From positions 72,061-136,060 of the forward strand of contig NZ_JQCL01000080.1 in the NCBI RefSeq assembly GCF_001438845.1: a stretch of 64,000 nt of DNA, read 5' to 3'. Below the pieces are notes generated by a model, which did no database searches, had not been told where the DNA came from, and saw nothing but the letters and a program-made list of their open reading frames with translations. Below are positions 37,544 through 45,533 of this stretch, one piece after another. Within the stretch, counting starts at the first letter, position 1. Every line of letters starts with the position of its first letter. The stretch comes from Lactiplantibacillus xiangfangensis (GTDB taxonomy: Bacteria; Bacillota; Bacilli; Lactobacillales; Lactobacillaceae). The translations under genes and the position numbers were made by a program.

Positions 37544-38410
37544 TTGAAAGAAAAACAAGTTTTTCATATTAATGGGTACATTGGATTGGTCCTAGCAGTC
37601 TTATTCGTACTGGCCGGGGGATGGCTCGTTTGGCTGGGCGCAACTGGGGATCAGATCTTTAACGTATTTTTAGGGGCGTTGCTGATCATTATTGCGGCGT
37701 TCGGGGCAAGTTCGCTGACCATCGTGGGTCCAAATGAAGCGCGGGTATTAACGTTCTTTGGAAAATACATTGGGACGATTCGTGATTCGGGGCTATTTAT
37801 GACCGTGCCACTAACTAGTAAATTTGCAATTTCACTACGGGTGCGTAACTTTAATAGTGCCATTTTGAAGGTGAACGATTTACGCGGAAACCCGGTCGAA
37901 ATTGCGGCGGTGATCGTGTTTAAAGTGGTCGATACGAGCATGGCGCTGTTTGCGGTGGATGACTACGAACAATTTGTGGAAATTCAGAGTGAATCCGCAA
38001 TTCGGCACGTGGCATCTGAGTATCCTTACGATACGTTTGACGATAAGGAAAAGATCACGCTACGGAGTAATCCAACGGAAGTTTCGGACCGTTTAACGGA
38101 AGAGTTACAGGAACGGTTGAACGTGGCCGGGGTGGAAATCGTGGAAACGCGCTTGACCCACTTGGCATACGCGACGGAAATTGCGAGTGCGATGCTGCAA
38201 CGGCAACAGTCATCCGCTATCTTATCTGCGCGGAAGGTAATTGTTGAAGGGGCCGTATCGATTACTGAAGAGACGATTCAGCGGTTAGAAGAGGATACTG
38301 GTATGACATTATCAGATGAAAAAAAGATCCAGTTAATTAATAATTTGATGGTCACGATTGTGTCGGAACGTGGGTCACAGCCGGTGATTAATACGTCGAA
38401 TGTGAATTAA
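37544..38410 (+). CDS. SPFH/band 7 (stomatin-like) membrane protein
   Basis: This is a 288-residue flotillin/stomatin-type scaffold. Two hydrophobic helices (about 9-28 and 36-56) precede the SPFH domain, with GPNEARVLTFFGKYIGT and SEVSDRLTEELQERL-like helices and the conserved YATEIASAMLQRQQ region; the C-terminus is charged. Family members form large oligomers in the membrane and often influence proteases. The TTG start at 37544 follows GAAGGGGTGA; an extended -10 TGCTATAAT (37509-37517) lies upstream. It is a monocistronic unit with terminator at 38438-38471. Confidence 0.85.
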   Translation: MKEKQVFHINGYIGLVLAVLFVLAGGWLVWLGATGDQIFNVFLGALLIIIAAFGASSLTIVGPNEARVLTFFGKYIGTIRDSGLFMTVPLTSKFAISLRVRNFNSAILKVNDLRGNPVEIAAVIVFKVVDTSMALFAVDDYEQFVEIQSESAIRHVASEYPYDTFDDKEKITLRSNPTEVSDRLTEELQERLNVAGVEIVETRLTHLAYATEIASAMLQRQQSSAILSARKVIVEGAVSITEETIQRLEEDTGMTLSDEKKIQLINNLMVTIVSERGSQPVINTSNVN

Positions 38411-38437
38411 ATATATGTGAATAGTATAAAGTATTGG

Positions 38438-38471
38438 AAGACTGGGTTAGTCTTAGTAGCCCAGTCTTTTT
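38438..38471 (+). terminator. terminator after the SPFH gene
   Basis: AAGACTGGG (38438-38446) pairs with CCCAGTCTT (38460-38468), followed by T residues. Confidence 0.8.
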
Positions 38472-38566
38472 GTATGTCTCTAGTGAGGAGAAAAGTGAGT
38501 AATTAAGGAATTATGTAAGCGTTATTATAGTATAATTATTTATATATAAATATAGAAGGTGTTTGC

Positions 38567-40309
38567 ATGAAATCAGAACAATTTTTGACACAAAAAGTGA
38601 GCTCATTACAAAATGAGTTTGAGTTAGCCGGGATAAAAGCATATGACTCAGAACAGTTGCAAGGCAAAAAGAAGAAGCAGTTGACCAACGCAGCTAAAGT
38701 AATTGGCGCGGGAATCAATCAAAATTTAATTACTGCGGTTTTAGATTCGACAATATTTGGTAGTGGTAAAGAAGGCGCGGTGTTTACAGGAAAATGGTGC
38801 ATGATTCGAGGCTCATTTGGTGACCCTAGTGGCAAAATTGATTTAGCGCGTCTACAAAGTATTGATTATGTGATTAATACGTCGACAAATGATAAAGGAA
38901 AAGAAGTTAAAGAATATCGGCTTGAATGGAAATATCAAGATGATAATGAGGAAGCTGAAACACACTACTTATCAACGAGTACAAAGACTGATGGTGACGT
39001 ACTAGCGTGTGTTGATAAAGTTTTAAATGATTTTAATGAAAATGCTGATAGTGAAAACATTAAAGAAACGGATCACGGTCAGACTTTGACGGATTTAGGG
39101 GAGGATGCTGTATTTCAGTACTTAAAGATAATTTATCTTTATTTAGTTGGCCCAGAAAATAACTTTGGCGACCATGAGTTACGCAATTACACAATGTTAC
39201 AGAGTCAATTAAATGTATCTAGCGAAATGGACCAGCGGTTAAGAGTATATAGAATGGAATCAGAACATGAAACGCTTGCATCTCAGGTAGAGGCTTTGAA
39301 AACATTTATTCCGGAAGGTAGTCAGCCCACAATTTTTCAATCTTTAGTCAATGATATTTTATCGACATTTAGTGATGATGATTTAGCTGGCTGGGAAGAG
39401 GAGCCTAAATTGGCAACTGTCTTGCAAGTAACGAATGTAAGTTCAGATCAAGCCAAGTTTTTTGCCCGTAACCAGCAGTTAACTAGGCGACAATTAAATG
39501 AAAAGTTAACTGACAATGAGGTCAAGGAACTAACTAAAAAGCTAGCGGCCTCTGGTGCTTCTGTCGGAGCGTCACTTTTGGCGTTAGCAGTAACCGGTGC
39601 GAGTGTAGGTGCATTTGGTGAAGCAGGTCTTGGAACCCTGGCATTTATGACGATGAGTACGGGGGGCTTAGGGCTCGCCGTGGTAGGAATTGGTGCTGCT
39701 AGTGTAGCGGCGTACAAGGGTGTTGAATACTTAACAAATTCACAAAAGTCGAAATATGCCTATCGAAATGAACTTTTGCAGGCAAAAGTTATTAAGCTAT
39801 CTAATTCTCAACAAATCATTATGAAAGATATTAATTATATGACCGATAAGATTGCTGATGAAATGAGTAAGAATGAAAGTAATGAAGTTAAGCTGGAAAG
39901 AGCAGAACGTTGGATTGCTAGTGTTAGAAATCGTTCAAAAGTAGGAACAAAAATGGATCAAGAGCGTATTTCGGCTAACCGTGAACAACTCATTTCAGAA
40001 ATACCAGTACAAATTGACCGTGAAAAATTACATGATTTGGTACAGTCACATACGTTTGGTAACGAAATTGAAACTCAGATTTTAGGACTTTATGACGATG
40101 AGGATAATTTACAAGCTAACTTATCAGTACGTAGTCTGAGCATGTTGTTAAATCGTTTAAATAGTATTGAATATACTAAAGCAGCTACAATGGCCAATAC
40201 TAAGGTTGCCGGTAAGAAAGTTAAAGGAATGGCAAATTCATTTATTAAGAGGTATACGGATGACAAATCAGAACAACAAGATGACGAATCTGAACAGCAA
40301 CCTGAATAA
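38567..40309 (+). CDS. unknown protein with PH-like N-domain and Gly/Ala-rich membrane hairpin
   Basis: I cannot name this 580-residue protein. The segment around residues 55-150 (STIFGSGKEGAVFTGKW, RLQSIDYVI, then strands) resembles the bacterial PH-like module that precedes effector domains in many uncharacterised proteins. Residues 205-325 are helical and charged. Residues about 328-385 form a Gly/Ala-rich hydrophobic stretch able to make two membrane helices. The C-terminal 190 residues are helical and end in a Glu/Gln tail. Base composition is more AT-rich than the housekeeping block, hinting at transfer. It overlaps the next gene by 50 nt. TATAAT at 38531-38536 is the likely -10. Confidence 0.75.
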   Translation: MKSEQFLTQKVSSLQNEFELAGIKAYDSEQLQGKKKKQLTNAAKVIGAGINQNLITAVLDSTIFGSGKEGAVFTGKWCMIRGSFGDPSGKIDLARLQSIDYVINTSTNDKGKEVKEYRLEWKYQDDNEEAETHYLSTSTKTDGDVLACVDKVLNDFNENADSENIKETDHGQTLTDLGEDAVFQYLKIIYLYLVGPENNFGDHELRNYTMLQSQLNVSSEMDQRLRVYRMESEHETLASQVEALKTFIPEGSQPTIFQSLVNDILSTFSDDDLAGWEEEPKLATVLQVTNVSSDQAKFFARNQQLTRRQLNEKLTDNEVKELTKKLAASGASVGASLLALAVTGASVGAFGEAGLGTLAFMTMSTGGLGLAVVGIGAASVAAYKGVEYLTNSQKSKYAYRNELLQAKVIKLSNSQQIIMKDINYMTDKIADEMSKNESNEVKLERAERWIASVRNRSKVGTKMDQERISANREQLISEIPVQIDREKLHDLVQSHTFGNEIETQILGLYDDEDNLQANLSVRSLSMLLNRLNSIEYTKAATMANTKVAGKKVKGMANSFIKRYTDDKSEQQDDESEQQPE

Positions 40310-41765
40310 AACAGCAGAAGTATTGTCAGTAAACCAGGATGAAGCTGAAAAGGCACTTCATCGGACACAAGAATTGACGTCGATGGTTGATGAATTATCA
40401 GAAAAAAATGATAATCAAGCTGAACGTTTGGATGATTTATTGGATTCATTAGATGATATAGATCTTGATGATTTAAATCTTGACGATCTTGAGGATTATG
40501 ATGAAGAGATTCCGGTGCTTAACGAAAAAGTTGATTTGGAACCATTAACGTACATGCAAACGAGTCATGATTTTGATTCTTTGATTGAGCAAAGCGAAGA
40601 ATACGCCGAAAAATGCAATTTAGACCTAAGCAACCCATACTTATCTGGACTGAGTGAAGTTGAAATCAATCAATTAAGCACGAGATTGAGTGAAAAATAT
40701 GAGCAGACGAGACTGGATAAATGGGACTATGCGTTTGCTGGTGTTGTTGGCATTATCGGTGGCTTAATGGATGCCTTCTTAGTAGGGTCAGTAACTGATG
40801 GCAATAATCCAAAAACAGTTGATGAACAAGGCCGACTGAGCAAAGGTGTCGATAACGTTTATCAAACATTTGTTAAAAAATATGCTTCGTTTGAATCTGG
40901 TAAAAAAATGGATTCTCCAAGTCAAGCAATCCGGTGGTTGGAAAAGCACCATAAAGTGTCATATGATGCCTCGAATAATGGCAAAGTAATTGAGGGCGTC
41001 GTTAAAAATATGAACCCAGCTAACCATCATTTATTATCAATGGCTCATGATCCTGGTCCTTTGGGGCTAATTTCTGGTATTTTGGATCAAATGGATGGGA
41101 AGAGTACTTTTCTGAGTGGTGGACAGCTGGTTCGCGTCGTAACAGACTCTGCAGAGTCGAAAGCCGTGACTAGCCAAACAGGTCCAACAAAAGTAATTGC
41201 AGCGGCGCAAAATTGGTTTGGTCATATTTGTTCAGATGTTTCAGGTGCAAGTGGTAGCAAAGGGCGTGGTGCAGGGCTACCCGCACCTTTCTATGAACTG
41301 ACACAAAAATTGAATTTTGGTAGTGTAAATATTAAGGGTGACAATAAAAGTTTTGCGGAGGTTTTTGAATGGCTCTATAAACAAGGCTTGGATTGTCGGG
41401 CGTTTACTGCCCAAGCGATACCCGTTCTCATAATGGAAACACTGGTACGTTTATATTGGGTTTATAAGAATCATTTTTACTATGGAAAGACTTGGAAAGA
41501 AAGTATACCCATCGCAAATAAAATGGATTTACAGAAATTAATATTGACTGCAACTGCAACTTTTGAAACAGTTGACATAGCAGACAGTATTATTCAAAAT
41601 GGGGCCAATGTCCAAGCTTTATTGCGTATTAATTTTGTCGGAATCGTAGATATGTCGTTCAGATCGTTTCAGGTACTACGTAGCACTGTCTCAAAAGGTA
41701 AGCATATTGACAAGCTAGATAGTGACTTGCAAGTTGAATGGACGCGTGTTTACCAGACAATTTAA
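40260..41765 (+). CDS. unknown membrane-associated protein with His-rich conserved core
   Basis: The ATG at 40260 has AAGAGG 7 nt upstream and lies inside the end of the previous gene, so the two are coupled. Residues 1-60 are a coiled-coil-like region, 55-83 an extremely Asp-rich string, and 152-177 the first hydrophobic segment (ending GLMDAFLVG). The core holds NHHLLSMAHDPGPLGL (about 255-270) and WFGHICSDVSGASG (about 319-332), followed by a GRGAGLPAPF loop. I recall this motif pattern in scattered bacterial proteins of unknown function. The His/Asp placement could bind metal. The protein has 501 residues; no enzyme class can be assigned. Confidence 0.75.
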   Translation: MTNQNNKMTNLNSNLNKTAEVLSVNQDEAEKALHRTQELTSMVDELSEKNDNQAERLDDLLDSLDDIDLDDLNLDDLEDYDEEIPVLNEKVDLEPLTYMQTSHDFDSLIEQSEEYAEKCNLDLSNPYLSGLSEVEINQLSTRLSEKYEQTRLDKWDYAFAGVVGIIGGLMDAFLVGSVTDGNNPKTVDEQGRLSKGVDNVYQTFVKKYASFESGKKMDSPSQAIRWLEKHHKVSYDASNNGKVIEGVVKNMNPANHHLLSMAHDPGPLGLISGILDQMDGKSTFLSGGQLVRVVTDSAESKAVTSQTGPTKVIAAAQNWFGHICSDVSGASGSKGRGAGLPAPFYELTQKLNFGSVNIKGDNKSFAEVFEWLYKQGLDCRAFTAQAIPVLIMETLVRLYWVYKNHFYYGKTWKESIPIANKMDLQKLILTATATFETVDIADSIIQNGANVQALLRINFVGIVDMSFRSFQVLRSTVSKGKHIDKLDSDLQVEWTRVYQTI

Positions 41766-41833
41766 ACGTGGGTAAGCCTCATTAAGCTTCGTGAGTGTGA
41801 TTTGCTAGGGGAAAAGGATTAATTAAAGTTGAG

Positions 41834-41898
41834 AAAAAACAAGCAAAGTCGCAACCTGCAATCGATTGACTGCGTGGTTACGGCTTTGCTTGTTTTTT
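41834..41898. terminator. bidirectional terminator between the cassette and the flavoprotein gene
   Basis: A long inverted repeat (41834-41856 with 41876-41898, few mismatches) has an A-run on the left and a T-run on the right, so it can stop transcription from both convergent sides. Confidence 0.8.
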
Positions 41899-41980
41899 AA
41901 GTCCTAAAAATTAAATTTGCTGGAAAGGTGTGACAATCTGATTTAAATCTCATCTACATTTAAGCGGTTCAAAAGTATAA

Positions 41981-44371
41981 TTATTCACTGACTTTAGCAA
42001 GTGCATTTTTAACAGCACTCTTCAGTGCTCGACTTGAGGCGGAGGCCCCTGAAATACCGTCGACATCGTAGGTGTTATTAGCCACCATATTTTTAGGCAG
42101 TTCCTCAACCGCTTTTAACCCAAAGTCTTCACTTTCGTTTTGTTCGATAACCTCGACATCTTTGATCTTACTATCATCGTAGGTGACCCGAACAACAACG
42201 CGACCGCCAATCCCTTGGTCGCTAACCCCTAAATATTGATTCGATTCCAAGTCGATGTCATCGAGGTTGGTTTGTGCAAGGTCGTTTTGTGGCGCAACAT
42301 TACCGACTTCACTTGGTTCGGCATGATTATTTGAGGTAGTAGTATCATCCTTAGGTTTGGCTGCATTTTCACCAGCAATTTTACCAAAGATGAGGCATTC
42401 TGCTAAGTTATTCCCACCTTGATACAGGTTAGTGTTGATCCCACCTAATTCACCAGCACCGTAAAGATGGGGCACGGGTTCACCATTTAAGCCAATGATT
42501 TCTGCATTCGCATTTCGTTTTGGCCCACCTTGCGTGTTGAGCATCGTATGGGTTAACGCAGCTGCATAGAAGGGGCCGTTATCAAATTTACGCATGGATG
42601 CCGGTGCACGGTGGTATTCATAATCTTTTCCTTGTTCAGCGAATAAGTTGAAGTTAGTGACAGTATTGACCAAGTTGTCCGAATCAACACCGAGCTTTTG
42701 TGCTAACTGCTTGATGCTATCGGCTTTGACTAGTGTATCCAAGAAATCAGAGTAAGGGATGTTTTTATTGGCCTTAATTTGTTCTAACTGAGCCTGATCA
42801 AAAATCAAGTATGGATGTTGGTTTGCACGGGGAACGCGCCAAGTTCCGTGGTCCCAAATATGGCCGTGACGGCATTCTTCGTCTTCTTTGAAGTAACGGG
42901 TCGCATCGTCCGCAATGGTTAAAATGCTTCCGGTATATAGATCTGGCCAGTAGTCGAGAATCAAGCGCGCACGCTTTCCGTCTGGAACCTTAAAGGCGAG
43001 TCCATGAAGGAAGCCAACCGCTTCGTAATTATGCATATGCCATAATTTAGCACCGACTTCGGCTGCCATTCGAATGCCATCGCCACGGTTGTAAAGGGTA
43101 CCTAGTGGTGATAATTTTGTTTCGCCAAGGTAATCTTGAATTTGCTCTTTATTGTTTTCAAAGCCACCAACGGTTAAAACGACCCCGTTTTTTGCACGAA
43201 TATTGTAAGTTTTCCCATTACGATCGATTTGTGCACCCAAAATGACTTTACTGATTGGATCTTGAATTAAATGCATTGCTCGGGAGTTCAACCAAACATC
43301 AATTGAATCAGAACGGTCAAGTACCTTTTGACGAATAATCTTCCAAAGTGCCGCATCAAAGATTCCGTTATGCACGGTCAAAGCGTCCGTTGAATCCGCG
43401 CCTGCAAGTTCTGGAAATTCTGAGATAACACTTTTGGCAAATGCGGATAATTGACCACCGCTGTGCTTGAAACTATACGGTTTAACGTCTAAATAATTTT
43501 GGAGATAGTTAGGAAAATCAACCATTTTTTTAACGAAAATATCAATCATCTTTTCATCGAGATCAAATGGTGCGGTCATGGCCTTGTAGTAGGCTTTTAA
43601 TCCGGGAACGTCATCTCCAGAAGCTAAAATTTGAGCAGCGTAGCGGGTGTTACCGCCTTCGTGGCCAGCGGGTGCAGCATCAACTAACAATACTTTGGCA
43701 CCACTGTCCGCGGCATGGCGGGCTGCAGTAGCGCCAGCACCACCAAATCCGAGTACCAGCGTGTCATAGGTGGTACTCCAAGCAATTTTATCAACATAGT
43801 TCATATCGGTTTCCTCCTCAGTTAAATCTGGGACCATTTTATGAATGAAATCTAGATAGTTATCGAAACATTCCGTTAAGAATGCGATAGTTTGTTTATT
43901 CTTTAACTTGTGATTGGCATCAAATTCATCCCGACAGTTTCCTAATAAAAATTCATTACCTGGAAGTACTAGGGCGTTGACGCCGGGGGAGTCCAAAATC
44001 TGTTTTAAATTGATTTGGGCACGCGAGGTTCCTTGACTACCGTAAGATGCCCCGACGACCATGACGGGTTTGTCTTTAAAGGGATGACTAGTACACGACA
44101 GCCATTCAATCATGCTTTTTAAGGCAGCTGGAATGGCGTGATCGTATTCCGGAGTTGCGATAATGACACCGTCAGCATCGTCGATTCGTTGCGAGATTTC
44201 TTTGACGGATGCCGGGACGTTATGACAATTATTTTCATTAAAAAGCGGTAATTGATTGATTTCAATGAGATCGACTTTTGCCCGGTCACTAAAAATACTT
44301 TTCATGTATTTTAGTAGGAAGCGATTGAATGAATAGTCAGCGTTAGTTCCTGTTATACCAATGAGTTTCAT
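41981..44371 (-). CDS. three-domain flavin reductase (FMN reductase + fumarate-reductase-like + FMN_bind)
   Basis: The 796-residue protein joins an N-terminal NAD(P)H-dependent FMN reductase (1-185, with ATPEYDHAIPAALK and GASYGSQG), a central FAD domain of the fumarate reductase flavoprotein family (from residue 203, LVLGFGGAGATAARHAA), and a C-terminal FMN_bind domain whose SGASAS (774-779) fits the ApbE flavinylation motif. The loop GGPKR and THTMLNTQGG are retained, but the usual NRLGGN with the substrate-binding Arg reads NLYQGGNN. So fumarate is an unlikely substrate; a cinnamate- or vinylphenol-like acceptor is my inference from L. plantarum relatives. It is cytosolic, with no signal peptide, and divergent from a LysR gene. 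Confidence 0.8.
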   Translation of the reverse strand: MKLIGITGTNADYSFNRFLLKYMKSIFSDRAKVDLIEINQLPLFNENNCHNVPASVKEISQRIDDADGVIIATPEYDHAIPAALKSMIEWLSCTSHPFKDKPVMVVGASYGSQGTSRAQINLKQILDSPGVNALVLPGNEFLLGNCRDEFDANHKLKNKQTIAFLTECFDNYLDFIHKMVPDLTEEETDMNYVDKIAWSTTYDTLVLGFGGAGATAARHAADSGAKVLLVDAAPAGHEGGNTRYAAQILASGDDVPGLKAYYKAMTAPFDLDEKMIDIFVKKMVDFPNYLQNYLDVKPYSFKHSGGQLSAFAKSVISEFPELAGADSTDALTVHNGIFDAALWKIIRQKVLDRSDSIDVWLNSRAMHLIQDPISKVILGAQIDRNGKTYNIRAKNGVVLTVGGFENNKEQIQDYLGETKLSPLGTLYNRGDGIRMAAEVGAKLWHMHNYEAVGFLHGLAFKVPDGKRARLILDYWPDLYTGSILTIADDATRYFKEDEECRHGHIWDHGTWRVPRANQHPYLIFDQAQLEQIKANKNIPYSDFLDTLVKADSIKQLAQKLGVDSDNLVNTVTNFNLFAEQGKDYEYHRAPASMRKFDNGPFYAAALTHTMLNTQGGPKRNANAEIIGLNGEPVPHLYGAGELGGINTNLYQGGNNLAECLIFGKIAGENAAKPKDDTTTSNNHAEPSEVGNVAPQNDLAQTNLDDIDLESNQYLGVSDQGIGGRVVVRVTYDDSKIKDVEVIEQNESEDFGLKAVEELPKNMVANNTYDVDGISGASASSRALKSAVKNALAKVSE

Positions 44372-44385
44372 TACTTCACCAACCT

Positions 44386-44509
44386 TTGTGTTATTATTAA
44401 CAAGTCTTGTTAAATTAAGCGTTCCTAATTAGTTCTCCTTCATTATGAAACCGTTTTCTGTTAAAGTAAAAGTACTTATCGGCATATGACTATAACTGAT
44501 TAGTTATAG
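44386..44509. promoter_or_regulatory. divergent regulatory region: palindromes and cre-like site
   Basis: Three elements stand out between the flavoprotein gene and lysR. TTAACAAG-t-CTTGTTAA (44397-44413) is a perfect palindrome near the flavoprotein start and overlaps an 18-nt Rex-like TTGTG...AACAA sequence (44386-44403). TGAAACCGTTTTCT (44446-44459) matches the cre consensus at 13 of 14 positions. CTATAACT-gatt-AGTTATAG (44490-44509) is a perfect palindrome containing a T-N11-A motif, typical of LysR sites, just before the lysR ribosome-binding site. Confidence 0.5.
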
Positions 44510-44523
44510 AAAGGGGCCTAATA

Positions 44524-45450
44524 TTGAGTGTGATGAATGATAAATTAAAAGACATTTTGGAAGGCGTTACGAAGTATTCAACGATTACGCAAGTTTCGAA
44601 GGCGTGCTATGTCAGTCAGCCCTATATTAGCCGCCTACTAACGGAAACCGAAGCCGACTTTGGGATGAAACTTGTTAATCGAAACTTAACGCCAATAAGT
44701 CTGACGTATGCCGGGACACGGGTCTTAGCATATTTGCAGGAGGAAGTTTTAATTGATCGGAAAATGCAATCAGAAATGCAACAACTTTCGGAGCATCAGG
44801 GTGGTTCATTGACCATCGCTGTGTACCCCGGATTTGCTAATTTTTGGATGCCACGGTTATTGTTTAAAATTCAACGGCGTTTTCCGGCGTTACACATCAA
44901 GATTGTTGAAGAAACGACTAGTATTGCTGAACGCGACTTACCATCTGGAAAAATTGATATTTTTATTGGAAAGGTTATTTACAATGAAAAAATTAATAGT
45001 TCAAGTTTGGGACGGATTCCGCTTTATTTAGTGATTCCGGAGTATTCTAAACTGTTTAAGCGGGGGCATTTATACCGAGATAGTGTAAGTGATGACATTA
45101 AAATTTTGAATGGCGCGCCCTTCATAACCATTTCACAAGAATCACGGTTTCAAGAAATGATTGATCACTTTTTAAAGGATAATGGTGTGCGGGTTAGAAA
45201 CGTCGTGGAAGTTCAAAATACGATGTTAGCGACTTTACTTGCTGCAAGTGGGGGTGGGTATACGATTACGATGAAACAGATTATTGAGAATCTTCCCAAA
45301 ATTGGGGACATTAACGGGCTGAAGTTACCAATCGACCAATTCTCTTTAGACGTTGGTGTGTCATACTGTGAATCCAGTTCGACTTCTAAGTTTATCGAGG
45401 AAACCGTTTCAATAATAAAGCAGGTTGGATTGACCGGATTAGGTTGTTGA
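44524..45450 (+). CDS. LysR-family transcriptional regulator
   Basis: The 308-residue protein has the N-terminal winged HTH (SKACYVSQPYISRLLTETEADFG) and a periplasmic-binding-like effector domain (SLTIAVYPGFANFW, LAASGGGYTITM). It is divergent from the flavoprotein gene, which it probably controls in response to an aromatic or other substrate. A TTG at 44524 follows AAAGGGG at good spacing; an ATG at 44533 is possible. The recognition helix context QPYISR is standard for the family. A perfect palindrome lies right upstream. Confidence 0.88.
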   Translation: MSVMNDKLKDILEGVTKYSTITQVSKACYVSQPYISRLLTETEADFGMKLVNRNLTPISLTYAGTRVLAYLQEEVLIDRKMQSEMQQLSEHQGGSLTIAVYPGFANFWMPRLLFKIQRRFPALHIKIVEETTSIAERDLPSGKIDIFIGKVIYNEKINSSSLGRIPLYLVIPEYSKLFKRGHLYRDSVSDDIKILNGAPFITISQESRFQEMIDHFLKDNGVRVRNVVEVQNTMLATLLAASGGGYTITMKQIIENLPKIGDINGLKLPIDQFSLDVGVSYCESSSTSKFIEETVSIIKQVGLTGLGC

Positions 45451-45483
45451 AGCTTAAAATAATCAGTTTAGAGATTAAAAAAA

Positions 45484-45518
45484 CGACTCACCGACGGATG
45501 ATAGTTGTCGGTGAGTCG
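45484..45518. terminator. shared bidirectional terminator of lysR and adhesin gene
   Basis: CGACTCACCGAC (45484-45495) pairs perfectly with GTCGGTGAGTCG (45507-45518). The A-run at 45477-45483 provides the U-run for the minus-strand adhesin gene. Confidence 0.8.
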
Positions 45519-45533
45519 CTTTGTTGCTGATTA

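Noticed and set aside
40167-41765. Longer form of the second cassette gene starting at 40167
   Set aside because: It would overlap the first gene by 143 nt and lacks a ribosome-binding site; ATG 40260 has AAGAGG at proper spacing.
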